From Alicycliphilus denitrificans K601 (lineage in GTDB: Bacteria > Pseudomonadota > Gammaproteobacteria > Burkholderiales > Burkholderiaceae_C), in assembly GCF_000204645.1 (NCBI RefSeq), contig NC_015422.1:3179001-3243000 (forward strand): a stretch of 64,000 nucleotides of DNA. Direction: 5' to 3'. Of this stretch, positions 51,442-60,264 are shown piece by piece. Within the stretch, counting starts at the first letter, position 1; each line of letters opens with the position of its first letter. Below the pieces are notes generated by a model. That model was given only the letters and a program-made list of their open reading frames with translations. It searched no databases and was not told where the DNA came from. Both the position numbers and the translations under genes were made by a program.

Positions 51442-52456
51442 TCTTGGTGTAGATCTGGTCGAAGCTCGCGCCGTCGGCAAAGTGCTCCTTGTCGGCCCTG
51501 GCCCAGCCGCCGAACGCCTGGTCGATGGTCACGAGCGTGAGCTTGGGGAACTGCGCGTCGAACCTGGCCCTGGCCTTCTCGCTCGTGGGGCGGTAGTAGT
51601 TCTTGCCGGCGATCTCCTGGCCCTCGTCGGAGTACAGGTACTTCAGGTACTCCTCGGCCAGCGCACGGCTGCCCTTCTTGTCCACCACCTTGTCCACCAC
51701 GGCCACCGTGGGTTCGGCCAGGATGGAGAGCGACGGCACGACGATCTCGAACTTGTCCTTGCCGAACTCCTGGAGCGCCAGGAACGCCTCGTTCTCCCAG
51801 GCCAGCAGCACGTCGCCCACGCCGCGCTGCACGAAGGTGATGGTGGAGCCGCGCGCGCCGGTGTCGAGCACGGGCACGTTCTTGTAGAGCCTGCCCACGA
51901 AGTCCCTGGCCTGGGCGTCGCCGCCGTACTTGCGCTTGGCGAACTCCCACGCCGCCAGGTAGTTCCAGCGCGCGCCGCCACTGGTCTTGGGGTTGGGCGT
52001 GATCACCTGCACGCCGGGCCTGGCCAAGTCGTCCCAGTCCTTCAGGCCCTTGGGATTGCCCTTCTTGACCAGGAACACGATGGTCGAGGTGTAGGGCGCC
52101 GAGTTGTGCGGCAGGCGCTTCTGCCAGTCGGCAGCCAGCAGCCCGTGCCTGGCCAGCGCGTCCACGTCGCCGCCCAGGGCCAGCGTGGCCACGTCGGCGT
52201 CGATGCCGTCGATGATCGAGCGCGCCTGCTTGCCCGAGCCGCCGTGCGACTGGCGCAGTTGCACGTCCTGGCCCGTCCTGGCCTTCCAGTGTCTGGCGAA
52301 CGCCTGGTTGTACTCGGCGTACAGCTCGCGCGTCGGGTCGTAGGAGACGTTCAGGAACTGCGCCGGCTGCGCGAGCGACGGCAAAACCGTCAGGGACATG
52401 GCCCCGGCCAGGACGGCGGCCAGAGGAAACTTGATAAAGTGGCGGCGATTTTTCAT
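51437..52456 (-). CDS. sbp: Sulfate ABC transporter substrate-binding protein
   Basis: 339-aa periplasmic sulfate-binding protein with a signal peptide ([21 protein letters not shown]). Family motifs are [40 protein letters not shown]-like text ([14 protein letters not shown]), [16 protein letters not shown] and VVDK near the C-terminus. No cysT/cysW/cysA genes adjoin it, so it must work with a transporter encoded elsewhere. Divergent from yggX across 124 bases that contain an inverted repeat. Confidence 0.9.
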   Translation of the reverse strand: MKNRRHFIKFPLAAVLAGAMSLTVLPSLAQPAQFLNVSYDPTRELYAEYNQAFARHWKARTGQDVQLRQSHGGSGKQARSIIDGIDADVATLALGGDVDALARHGLLAADWQKRLPHNSAPYTSTIVFLVKKGNPKGLKDWDDLARPGVQVITPNPKTSGGARWNYLAAWEFAKRKYGGDAQARDFVGRLYKNVPVLDTGARGSTITFVQRGVGDVLLAWENEAFLALQEFGKDKFEIVVPSLSILAEPTVAVVDKVVDKKGSRALAEEYLKYLYSDEGQEIAGKNYYRPTSEKARARFDAQFPKLTLVTIDQAFGGWARADKEHFADGASFDQIYTKK

Positions 52457-52512
52457 GGAGTGCCTTCGTTGCGGTGAATGTCAATGCAACGCATTCTGGT
52501 AGTCACTCTTTA

Positions 52513-52539
52513 AAACTGAAACCAATAAGATTTCAGTTT
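52513..52539. promoter_or_regulatory. Inverted repeat in the sbp promoter region
   Basis: AAACTGAAA-N9-TTTCAGTTT, perfect 9-base arms, with an AATAAG inside. It sits between divergent sbp and yggX. A CysB-type regulator is the expected binder for sbp, but the site identity is not proven. Confidence 0.45.
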
Positions 52540-52580
52540 GTTATAGCAAAAACATCTGAAACACCCTAAGGAACCCCTCC

Positions 52581-52853
52581 ATGGCACGCACCGTCCACTG
52601 CATCAAGCTCGGCAAGGAAGCCGAAGGCCTCGACTTCCCGCCCTACCCCGGCGAGCTCGGCAAGCGCATCTACGAGAACGTGAGCAAGCAAGCCTGGGCC
52701 GACTGGCTCAAGCACCAGACGATGCTGGTCAACGAGAACCGCCTGAACCTGGCCGACGCCCGCGCGCGCCAGTACTTGGCGCGCCAGATGGAGAACCATT
52801 TCTTCGGCGGCGGCGCGGACGCCGCGGCGGGCTACGTGCCACCCAGCGCCTGA
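52581..52853 (+). CDS. yggX: Oxidative-damage protection protein YggX (Fe(II) trafficking)
   Basis: 90-aa YggX-family protein: [57 protein letters not shown], with the conserved Cys7. Implicated in protecting or repairing Fe-S clusters and handling labile iron. Length is standard. Position next to the Fe-S and siroheme enzymes of the sulfate operon may be coincidental. Confidence 0.93.
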   Translation: MARTVHCIKLGKEAEGLDFPPYPGELGKRIYENVSKQAWADWLKHQTMLVNENRLNLADARARQYLARQMENHFFGGGADAAAGYVPPSA

Positions 52854-52924
52854 GAACGCGTTGACGTCCTGATTCCGCCAGCGCCCCTGGATGGCGCGCT
52901 CCAGATCCTTCCCGGAGATTTCCC

Positions 52925-53590
52925 GTGCTCCCATCGGTCTCCCTGCTGGAGTCGTTCCAGGCCTCGCAGATGAGCTTCATGCTGGCGATCCACCTGCTGG
53001 CCATCATGGCCGAGGCCATGTCCGGGGCCCTGGCGGCCGGGCGGCGCAACATGGACATCTTCGGCGTCACGGTGATCGCCTTCGTCACCGCCCTGGGCGG
53101 CGGCACGATACGCGACATGGTGCTGGGCCACTACCCGCTGGGCTGGACGCAGCACCCCGAGTACGTGTACCTCGTGATCGCGGCCGGCCTGCTGACCACC
53201 GTGGTGGCGCGCTACATGATCCGCCTCAAGCGGGTCTTCCTGCTACTCGATGCCCTGGGGCTGGTCGCGTTTTCGCTGATCGGCTGCAGCGCGGCGCTGG
53301 AGTTGGGCTACCCCGGCGTAGTGGTGGTCATGGCCGGCATGATCACCGGCATCAGCGGCGGCATTCTGCGCGACGTGCTGTGCAACCAGGTGCCCGTGGT
53401 GTTCCGGCGCGAGCTCTACGCCAGCGTGTCCCTGGCGGTGTGCCTGCTGTTCCTGGTGCTGCGCGCCTGGGACGTGGACCACGACATCGGCACCGCCGTG
53501 TGCTTTGCCGGCGGCCTGGCGCTGCGGCTGGCGGCCATGCGCTTTCACTGGCGGCTGCCCGTTTTCTCCTACCAGCAGCGCTGGGAATGA
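52925..53590 (+). CDS. Trimeric intracellular cation channel (TRIC/UPF0126) family protein
   Basis: 221-aa membrane protein with about seven helices and two internal repeats. Each repeat carries the family glycine motif: ALGGGTIRDMVLG and GISGGILRDVLCNQVP. Prokaryotic TRIC proteins form potassium-permeable trimers. GTG start at 52925 with GGAG upstream. Its stop overlaps the mnmC ATG (ATGA), so the two are coupled. Confidence 0.88.
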   Translation: MLPSVSLLESFQASQMSFMLAIHLLAIMAEAMSGALAAGRRNMDIFGVTVIAFVTALGGGTIRDMVLGHYPLGWTQHPEYVYLVIAAGLLTTVVARYMIRLKRVFLLLDALGLVAFSLIGCSAALELGYPGVVVVMAGMITGISGGILRDVLCNQVPVVFRRELYASVSLAVCLLFLVLRAWDVDHDIGTAVCFAGGLALRLAAMRFHWRLPVFSYQQRWE

Positions 53591-55470
53591 CACCCCGCAC
53601 CATGCCTGAATCCCTCTCCTGGCTGCCCGACGGCACCCCCTTCAGCACGCGCTTCGGCGACCGCTACCACGGCGAGCAGGGCCTGGCCCAGGCGCGCGAC
53701 GTGTTCCTGCACGGCTGCGGCCTGCCCCAGGCCTGGGCCGGCGCGCAGCAGTGGCGCATCCTGGAAACGGGCTTCGGCTTCGGGCTGAACTTCCTGGCCA
53801 CCTGGGCCGCCTGGCGCGCCGACCCCGGTCGGCCGCGGCTGCTGCATTTCGTTTCGCTGGAGGCCTGGCCGGTGCCGGCGGACGCGCTCCTGCGCGCGGC
53901 CGAGCGCCACCCCGAACTGCTGCCCCTGGCCCGGGAGCTGCACGCCCAGTACTGGGGCCTGCTGCCCGGCGTGCACCGCCTGTGGTTCGAGGGCGGGCGC
54001 GTACTGCTGACCCTGTGCGTGGGCGACGCCCAGGCGCTGCTGCGCCAGCAGCTGTGGGAGGTGGATTCCGTGTATCTGGACGGCTTCAACCCCCAGTGCA
54101 ACCCCGACATCTGGAGCCTGGAGACCCTCAAGGCCATGGCGCGCCACTGCCGCCGCGGCACGCGTCTGGCCACCTGGACGGTGGCGCGCAGCGTGCGCGA
54201 CGCGCTCGCGCAATGCGGCTTCGCGGTCGACAAGGTGCCCGGCCTGCCACCCAAGCGCGACAACCTGCAGGCCCGGTTCGATCCGCACTGGCAGCCGCGC
54301 ACCAGCCGCCAGGCACCCGAGTTCGCTCGGCCTGCGCGCTGCCTGGTGCTGGGCGCGGGTCTGGCCGGCGCCACCGCCGCCGCCAGCCTGGCGCGCCGCG
54401 GCTGGCAGGTGACGGTGCTGGACGCGGGGGACACGCCCGCCGCCGGCGCCTCGGGCCTGCCGGCGGGGCTGTTCGCGCCCCACCTCTCGCCCGACGACAA
54501 CCTGTTCGCCCGCCTCTCGCGCGCCGGCGTGCGCGCCATGCTGCAGCAATCGCAGGCGCTTTTGCAGGAAGGCATCGACTGGAGCCCGGCCGGCGTGCTG
54601 GAGCGCCGCCCCGCGGGCCAGCCGGGCCTGCCCGCCGGCTGGCACGACGGCCCCGGCGCCGACTGGAGCCACACGGCCGACGCCGGGCGGCTGGCCGATG
54701 CCGGCCTGCCGCCGGACGCCAGCGCCTGCTGGCACGCGCGCGCCGGCTGGGTGCGCCCGCCGCGCTTCATCGCGCGGCTGCTGGAGCAGCCCGGCATAGC
54801 CTGGCGGCCGCGCAGCGCCGTGGCCCGCCTGGCGCGCGGCGCCGGCACCTGGCAGGCGCTGGACGGCGCCGGCAACCCGCTGGCCGAGGCCGAGCTGCTG
54901 CTGCTGGCCGCCGGCCCGGCCTGCAACGCCCTGCTGGCGCCGCTGCAGGCACCGCCGCTGCCGCTGCAGCCGGTGCGCGGCCTGATGTCCTGGGGCCCGC
55001 AGCCCGCGCAGGCGCAGGGCCTGCCGCCCTTCGCCGTCAATGGCGGCGGCGCACTGGCCGCCCACGTGCCCTGCGACGGCGGCCCGGCCTGGCACATGGG
55101 CGCCACCTTCGAGCGCGACGTGGACCGCCTGCCGATGACCGCTGAGGAACAGGCCGCCGCCCACGCCAGCAACTGGCGGCGCCTGCGGGCGCTGGTGCCG
55201 GCGGCGGTGCCAGCGCTGCGCGCGGCCTTCGAGGACGGCCAGGGCCTGCGCGCCTGGGCCGGCGTGCGCTGCACGGCGCACGACCGCATGCCCATCGTCG
55301 GCCCGGTGGCGCCCGCCGCCCTGCCAGGCCTGTGGGTCAGCACCGCCATGGGCGCGCGCGGCCTGACGCGCGCCGTGCTATGCGCCGAGCTGCTGGCCGC
55401 CCGCCTGATGGGCGAGCCCCTGCCGGTGGAGGCCCGGCTGGCCCAGGCCATGGGCTGCGAACGGCTGTAG
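53587..55470 (+). CDS. mnmC: Bifunctional tRNA mnm5s2U biosynthesis protein MnmC
   Basis: 627-aa fusion enzyme that completes 5-methylaminomethyl-2-thiouridine at the tRNA wobble position. The N-terminal SAM-dependent methyltransferase domain (LETGFGFGLNFLATWAAW, DSVYLDGFNPQCNPDIWS, PPKRDNL) spans residues 1-240. The C-terminal FAD-dependent demodification domain (LVLGAGLAGATAAASLARRGW, GASGLPAGLFAPHLSPDDN, VRCTAHDRMPIVGPV) follows. Starts at 53587 (coupled to the TRIC stop) or 53602 (MPESLSWLPDG). Very GC-rich but intact. Confidence 0.92.
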   Translation: MTPRTMPESLSWLPDGTPFSTRFGDRYHGEQGLAQARDVFLHGCGLPQAWAGAQQWRILETGFGFGLNFLATWAAWRADPGRPRLLHFVSLEAWPVPADALLRAAERHPELLPLARELHAQYWGLLPGVHRLWFEGGRVLLTLCVGDAQALLRQQLWEVDSVYLDGFNPQCNPDIWSLETLKAMARHCRRGTRLATWTVARSVRDALAQCGFAVDKVPGLPPKRDNLQARFDPHWQPRTSRQAPEFARPARCLVLGAGLAGATAAASLARRGWQVTVLDAGDTPAAGASGLPAGLFAPHLSPDDNLFARLSRAGVRAMLQQSQALLQEGIDWSPAGVLERRPAGQPGLPAGWHDGPGADWSHTADAGRLADAGLPPDASACWHARAGWVRPPRFIARLLEQPGIAWRPRSAVARLARGAGTWQALDGAGNPLAEAELLLLAAGPACNALLAPLQAPPLPLQPVRGLMSWGPQPAQAQGLPPFAVNGGGALAAHVPCDGGPAWHMGATFERDVDRLPMTAEEQAAAHASNWRRLRALVPAAVPALRAAFEDGQGLRAWAGVRCTAHDRMPIVGPVAPAALPGLWVSTAMGARGLTRAVLCAELLAARLMGEPLPVEARLAQAMGCERL

Positions 55471-55504
55471 CCGACAACCGTCGCCGGGCCGCGCCACCAC
55501 TGGC

Positions 55505-55566
55505 GCATAAGCTTATCCGCATAAGGGAAGCACAAAACAATAGTTTGTTCCCATAAGCCGTGCTTC
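55505..55566 (+). promoter_or_regulatory. Repeat-rich promoter region of the sulfate assimilation operon
   Basis: Contains the palindrome ATAAGCTTAT (55507-55516), three CATAAG copies (55506, 55520, 55552), AACAA/TTGTT arms (55536-55549) and GAAGCAC/GTGCTTC arms (55527-55566), all within 75 bases of the first ATG of the operon. The natural candidate for a CysB-binding region; binding is inferred. Confidence 0.45.
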
Positions 55567-55579
55567 TACAGTCGCGGCC

Positions 55580-56383
55580 ATGCCCGATTTCGCGTTCATC
55601 CTCGCTGGTTTCGCCGTCGGCCTCATCGTGGGCCTGACCGGCGTGGGCGGCGGCTCGCTGATGACGCCGGTGCTGATCTTCGTCTTCGGCGTCAAGCCCA
55701 ACCTGGCCGTGGGCACGGACCTGCTGTTCGCCGCCTTCACCAAGCTGGGCGGCACGCTCGGCCTGGCACGCCAGCGCCTGGTGCCCTGGCGCGTGGTGGC
55801 CCAGCTGTGCGCGGGCAGCATCCCCGCCGCCCTGCTGGCGCTGTGGGCGCTGCGCCACCTGGGGCCGGACAGCGCCGCCGCCCAGCGCCTCATGACCACC
55901 ACGCTGGGCGCGGCCCTGCTGCTCACGGCGGCCGCCACCTTCTACAAGGTGCTGGTGTTCTCGCCCGAGCGCGCCGCCGCCGAGGCGGCACGCCGCCGCG
56001 CCCAGTCCGCCGACGCCACCCGGCCTCGCCACTGGAGCCTGCCGGTGCTGCTGGGCGCGGTGATCGGCATGCTGGTCACCTTCACCTCGGTGGGCGCGGG
56101 CGCCATCGGCGTGTCGGTGCTGCTGCTGGTGTTCCCGCACCTGCCGCTGCCGCGCATCATCGCCGCCGACATCGCCTACGCCGTGCCGCTGACGCTGGTG
56201 GCGGGGCTGGGCCATGCCTCGCTGGGCTCGGTGAACTGGCCGCTCCTGGGCCTGCTGCTCGCCGGCTCGCTGCCGGGCATATGGCTGGGCTCGCGCCTGG
56301 TCGCGCGCACGCCCGAGCGCCTGATCCGTTCCGTCCTGTCCGTGCTGCTGGCCTGGGCCGGGGCCAAGCTGGTTTTGATCTGA
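55580..56383 (+). CDS. Sulfite exporter TauE/SafE (TSUP) family permease
   Basis: 267-aa membrane protein with about eight helices. The two half-repeats begin GLIVGLTGVGGGSLMTPVLIFVFG and GMLVTFTSVGAGAIGVSVLLLVF, the TSUP signature. First gene of the sulfate assimilation operon, 26 bases before cysI, so it probably moves sulfate or sulfite across the inner membrane. Import rather than export is likely from context. Confidence 0.85.
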   Translation: MPDFAFILAGFAVGLIVGLTGVGGGSLMTPVLIFVFGVKPNLAVGTDLLFAAFTKLGGTLGLARQRLVPWRVVAQLCAGSIPAALLALWALRHLGPDSAAAQRLMTTTLGAALLLTAAATFYKVLVFSPERAAAEAARRRAQSADATRPRHWSLPVLLGAVIGMLVTFTSVGAGAIGVSVLLLVFPHLPLPRIIAADIAYAVPLTLVAGLGHASLGSVNWPLLGLLLAGSLPGIWLGSRLVARTPERLIRSVLSVLLAWAGAKLVLI

Positions 56384-56409
56384 ATCCCTGATTTTTCTCT
56401 CCCCACGCC

Positions 56410-58197
56410 ATGTACCAATACACCGACTTCGACCGCCAATTCGTGAAGCTGCGCGCGCAGCAGTTCCGCGACCAGTTGGAGCGCTGGCAGCGCGGCGAGC
56501 TGACCGACGAGCAGCTCCTGCCCCTGCGCCTGCAAAACGGCTGGTACATCCAGCGCTACGCGCCCATGGCGCGCATCGCCGTGCCCTATGGCGAGATCAG
56601 CAGCCTGCAGCTGCGCACGCTGGGCCGCATCGCCCGCGAATACGACAAGCCCGACCCCGAGCTGCTGGCCCGCGCCCAGGCCACGCAGGACCAGCTCGAA
56701 GCCTCGCAGCCCGGCCAGACCCTGCCCGCGCCGCCGCTCAAGTACGGCTACGGCCACTTCACCACGCGCACCAACTGCCAGTTCAACTGGATCCCGATCA
56801 CCAAGGCGGCCGACGTGATGGACCTGCTGGCCAGCGTGTGCATGCACGGCATCCAGACCAGCGGCAACGACATCCGCAACATCACCTGCGACGCCTGGGA
56901 GGGCATCGCCGAGGACGGCATCGTGGACTGCCGCCCGTTTGCCGAGATCACGCGCCAGTGGAGCTCGCTGCACCCCGAGTTCAGCTACCTGCCGCGCAAG
57001 TTCAAGATCGCCTTCAACGGCGCCGCCGAGGACCGCGCCGCCATCGGCTGGTACGACATCGGCCTGCAGGCGCTCAGGAACGACGCGGGCGAAGTCGGCT
57101 TCACCGTGAAGGTGGGTGGCGGCATGGGGCGCACGCCCATCGTGGGCAGCGTGGTGCGCGAGTTCCTGCCCTGGGACCAGTTGCTCAACTACATCGAGGC
57201 CATCGTGCGCGTGTACAACGGCTACGGCCGGCGCGACAACAAGTGGAAGGCGCGCATCAAGATCCTCGTGAAGAGCGAGGGACAGGCCTTCATCGACGCG
57301 GTGGAGAAGGAATACCGCGCCATCGTCGACCTGGACGGCGCCCCTCACACCATCACCCAGGCCGAACTCGACCGCGTGACGAGCCACTTCGTGGTGCCCG
57401 AGCTCAAGAGCGCCGGCCTGCCAGCCAAGGTGGACCCGCAGGGCCAGCTCTACCAGCGCTGGCTGCGCCAGAACGTGCGCGGCCACCGCCTGCCGGGCAT
57501 GAAGACCGTGACCCTGTCGTTCAAGCGCCCGGGCTTCGCCCCCGGCGACGCCGACGCCGACACGCTGGACGCCCTGGCCCAGCTGGCCGAGCAGTTCAGC
57601 GCGTCCGAGGCGCGCCTGACCCACGAGCAGAACCTGATGCTGCCCTGGGTGTTCGAGTCCGACCTGCCCGCGCTGTACGAGGCCGCGCGCAAGCTGGGCC
57701 TGGCGCAGCCCAACATCGGCCTGCTGACCGACATGATCTCCTGCCCGGGCGGGGACTTCTGCTCGCTGGCCAACGCGCGCTCGCTGCACATCGCCGCCGT
57801 CGTGACCGAGCGCTACCAGGACCTGGACGAGCTGTTCGACATCGGCCCGATCGACCTGCACATGAGCGGCTGCATCAACAGCTGCGGCCACCACCACAGC
57901 GGCCACATCGGCATCCTGGGCGTGGACAAGGACGGCAAGGAGTGGTACCAGATCACGCTCGGCGGCGCGGACGGCTCCCAGCTCTCCGGCCCCGCGATCG
58001 GCGGCAAGGTGGTCGGCCCCTCGTTCACCGCGGCCGAGGTGCCCGACGTGATCGAGGCGCTGCTGGACACCTTCCGCAGCCTGCGCCAGAGCGGCGAGCT
58101 GTTCATCGACACGCTGCGCCGCGTCGGCCACGACCCGTTCAAGCAGGCGGCCAACGCGGCGCGCCACCCCAAGGTCGAGGAAGCCCAGGCGCTGTGA
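56410..58197 (+). CDS. cysI: Assimilatory sulfite reductase (siroheme hemoprotein), CysI
   Basis: 595-aa sulfite reductase that reduces sulfite to sulfide. Two ferredoxin-like half domains are followed by siroheme/4Fe-4S sites; the four cluster cysteines are in MISCPGGDFCSLA and SGCINSCGHHHSGHIG. Basic siroheme-contact residues lie in TTRTNCQFNW and GNDIRNITCDAWEG. No cysJ flavoprotein accompanies it, so reduced ferredoxin is the likely donor (fdxA and a reductase lie 3.6 kb downstream). Full length. Confidence 0.92.
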   Translation: MYQYTDFDRQFVKLRAQQFRDQLERWQRGELTDEQLLPLRLQNGWYIQRYAPMARIAVPYGEISSLQLRTLGRIAREYDKPDPELLARAQATQDQLEASQPGQTLPAPPLKYGYGHFTTRTNCQFNWIPITKAADVMDLLASVCMHGIQTSGNDIRNITCDAWEGIAEDGIVDCRPFAEITRQWSSLHPEFSYLPRKFKIAFNGAAEDRAAIGWYDIGLQALRNDAGEVGFTVKVGGGMGRTPIVGSVVREFLPWDQLLNYIEAIVRVYNGYGRRDNKWKARIKILVKSEGQAFIDAVEKEYRAIVDLDGAPHTITQAELDRVTSHFVVPELKSAGLPAKVDPQGQLYQRWLRQNVRGHRLPGMKTVTLSFKRPGFAPGDADADTLDALAQLAEQFSASEARLTHEQNLMLPWVFESDLPALYEAARKLGLAQPNIGLLTDMISCPGGDFCSLANARSLHIAAVVTERYQDLDELFDIGPIDLHMSGCINSCGHHHSGHIGILGVDKDGKEWYQITLGGADGSQLSGPAIGGKVVGPSFTAAEVPDVIEALLDTFRSLRQSGELFIDTLRRVGHDPFKQAANAARHPKVEEAQAL

Positions 58198-58223
58198 CCA
58201 AAACGATGCCCACGGAGAAGAAT

Positions 58224-58279
58224 GCTATGAAAATCATTGCTGCCGACGCAGTACCAGAAAGCGCTGGAGCCGAAAAAAC
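58224..58279 (+). repeat. Dispersed palindromic repeat, copy d (forms the DUF934 start)
   Basis: GCTATGAAAATCATTGCTGCC, an 18-base variable middle, then AAAGCGCTGGAGCCGAAAAAA, in the same order as the other copies. The ATG inside GCTATGAAAATC is the start codon of the DUF934 gene, so about the first 17 residues are repeat-encoded. Confidence 0.6.
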
Positions 58280-58622
58280 CCTGCAGATCCCCAACGATGC
58301 CGAGCTGGCCGAGCTGGTCGCCAGCGGCGCGCTGGAGGGCGTGCAGCGCGTGGAGCTGCAGTTCCCCAAGTTCACCGACGGCCGCGCCTACAGCCAGGCG
58401 CTGCTGCTGCGCCGGCGCTACAGGTTTGCGGGCGACATCCGCGCCACGGGCGACGTGCTGATCGACCAGCTCGTGCACATGCACCGCAGCGGCTTCACCA
58501 GCGCCGTGCTGGCCCCGGGCGTCAATGCCGATGCCGCGCAGCGCCAGTTCGACCGCTACAGCGCCTTCTACCAGGGCGACGTGCTGGAGCCCCGCCCCCT
58601 GTTCGCACGGGAGGCCGCATGA
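58227..58622 (+). CDS. DUF934 family protein of the sulfate operon
   Basis: 131-aa cytoplasmic protein. The conserved core is VQRVELQFPKFTDGRAYSQALLLRRRYRFAGDIRATGDVLIDQLVHMHRSGF and FYQGDVLEPRPLF. DUF934 genes are almost always next to cysI/cysH; a role as an accessory or electron-transfer factor for sulfite reductase is assumed but unproven. Starts at 58227 with GGAGAAG upstream; its N-terminus comes from the dispersed repeat. Overlaps cysH by 4 bases (ATGA). Confidence 0.85.
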   Translation: MKIIAADAVPESAGAEKTLQIPNDAELAELVASGALEGVQRVELQFPKFTDGRAYSQALLLRRRYRFAGDIRATGDVLIDQLVHMHRSGFTSAVLAPGVNADAAQRQFDRYSAFYQGDVLEPRPLFAREAA

Positions 58623-59242
58623 GCACCCTGGACCTCGCACGCATCAACGCCGAACTGGGCCGCGACGCGCCCGGCCTCGTGAAATGGGCCCTGGGCCTGA
58701 ACCAGGCGCCCATAGTCACCACCAACTTCCGCCCGTTCGAGGCGGTGATCCTGCACCTGGTCACGCGGGTACAGCCCGACGTCCCGGTCATCTGGATGGA
58801 CAACGGCTACAACACCGAGGCCACCTACCGCTACGCCGACGAGGTGACCCGGCTGCTCGGGCTCAACCTGCGCATCTACCTGCCGCTGCGCTCGCGCGCG
58901 CACCGCGAGGCGGTGGATGGTCCTGTGCCCGCGCTTCATGAGCCGCGCCACGCCGCCTTCACCGAGGAGGTGAAGCTCGAACCCTTCGCCCGCGCGCTGC
59001 GTGAGACCGCACCCAAGGTCTGGTTCACCGCGCTGCGCGCCACCGACAGCGCCGTGCGCGCGCAGATGGACCCGGTGAGCATCAACCCCGACGGCCTCAT
59101 CAAGGTCGCGCCGCTGCTGCACTGGACGTCCAGGGACCTGCACCAGTACTGCGAGGCCCACGGCCTGCCCAACAACTTCGACTACGTGGACCCGACCAAG
59201 GGCGAGGAACAGCGCGAATGCGGCCTGCACCTGGCCCACTGA
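58619..59242 (+). CDS. cysH: PAPS/APS reductase CysH
   Basis: 207-aa thioredoxin- or glutaredoxin-dependent reductase making sulfite from (P)APS. The PP-loop-like domain has VTTNFRPFEAV and VIWMDNGYNTEATYRYAD; the catalytic C-terminal motif is KGEEQRECGLH. The CC and CxxC cysteines that bind the 4Fe-4S cluster of APS reductases are absent, and the region between is shorter than in E. coli CysH. It therefore looks like a cluster-free, PAPS-type enzyme, although no cysC kinase gene is visible here. Confidence 0.85.
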   Translation: MSTLDLARINAELGRDAPGLVKWALGLNQAPIVTTNFRPFEAVILHLVTRVQPDVPVIWMDNGYNTEATYRYADEVTRLLGLNLRIYLPLRSRAHREAVDGPVPALHEPRHAAFTEEVKLEPFARALRETAPKVWFTALRATDSAVRAQMDPVSINPDGLIKVAPLLHWTSRDLHQYCEAHGLPNNFDYVDPTKGEEQRECGLHLAH

Positions 59243-59300
59243 AGAAAAACGATAGCTGCCAGCGCAGGCCCCACGAACGCTTCAGCCCGATTTGATTGGA
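59243..59300 (+). repeat. Dispersed palindromic repeat, copy e (cysH-cysD gap)
   Basis: GAAAAACGATAGCTGCCAGCGC, a short middle, then GAACGCTTCAGCCCGATTTG. It fills almost the whole 65-base gap between cysH and cysD, ending just before the cysD Shine-Dalgarno (GGAAAG). Confidence 0.6.
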
Positions 59301-59307
59301 AAGACAA

Positions 59308-60264
59308 ATGAACGCCCGAGTTGACACCTCCGTGCTCACGCACCTGAGCAACCAGCACCTGGACGCGCTGGAGGAAGAAACCATCTTCATCCTGCGCGAA
59401 GTGGCCGCCGCCTTCGAGCGCCCCGCGCTGCTGTTCTCCGGCGGCAAGGACTCGCTGGTCATGCTCCGGTGCGCCGAAAAGGCCTTCATGGATTCGAAAG
59501 GCCCCTCCGGCAGCCGGGGCCGCATCCCCTACCCGCTCTTGATGATCGACACCGGCCACAACTTCCCCGAGGTGACCGACTTCCGCGACCAGCGCGCCAG
59601 GGAGCTCGGCGCCGAGCTCATCGTGCGCAGCGTCGAAGACTCCATGGCGCGCGGCACGGTGCGCCTGGCGCACCCGGGCGAGAGCCGCAACGTGCACCAG
59701 TCGGTCACGCTGCTCGAAGCCATCGAGGAATTCCGCTTCGACGCGCTGATCGGCGGCGCGCGCCGCGACGAGGAAAAGGCCCGGGCCAAGGAGCGCATCT
59801 TCTCCCACCGCGACGGCTTCGGCCAATGGCAACCCAAGGCCCAGCGGCCCGAGCTCTGGACGCTGTTCAACACCCGCATCGCCCCGGGCGAGCACTTCCG
59901 CGTGTTCCCGATCAGCAACTGGACCGAGCTGGACGTGTGGCAGTACATCGACCGCGAGGCGATCGCCCTGCCCAGCCTCTACTACGCGCACCAGCGCCAG
60001 GTGGTAGAGCGCCGGGGCCTGCTGGTGCCCGTCACGCCGCTCACCCCGCCCAAGGACGGCGAGCGGGTCGAGACCCGCACCGTGCGCTTTCGCACCGTGG
60101 GCGACATCACCTGCACCTGCCCGGTGGAAAGCCCCGCCGCCAGCGCCGCCGAGATCGTGATCGAGACCCTGGCCGCCGAGGTCAGCGAACGCGGCGCCAC
60201 GCGCATGGACGACAAGACCTCCGACGCCTCGATGGAAAAGCGTAAGAAAGACGGGTACTTCTGA
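59308..60264 (+). CDS. cysD: Sulfate adenylyltransferase subunit 2 CysD
   Basis: 318-aa catalytic subunit of ATP sulfurylase. The PP-loop is LLFSGGKDSLVML; other family motifs are MIDTGHNFPEVTDFRD, GGARRDEEKARAKERIFSHR, FPISNWTELDVWQYI and the C-terminal DKTSDASMEKRKKDGYF. Works with the GTPase CysN, whose ATG overlaps its stop (TGATG). Start 59308 with GGAAAG; a TTG at 59296 is unlikely. Confidence 0.93.
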   Translation: MNARVDTSVLTHLSNQHLDALEEETIFILREVAAAFERPALLFSGGKDSLVMLRCAEKAFMDSKGPSGSRGRIPYPLLMIDTGHNFPEVTDFRDQRARELGAELIVRSVEDSMARGTVRLAHPGESRNVHQSVTLLEAIEEFRFDALIGGARRDEEKARAKERIFSHRDGFGQWQPKAQRPELWTLFNTRIAPGEHFRVFPISNWTELDVWQYIDREAIALPSLYYAHQRQVVERRGLLVPVTPLTPPKDGERVETRTVRFRTVGDITCTCPVESPAASAAEIVIETLAAEVSERGATRMDDKTSDASMEKRKKDGYF

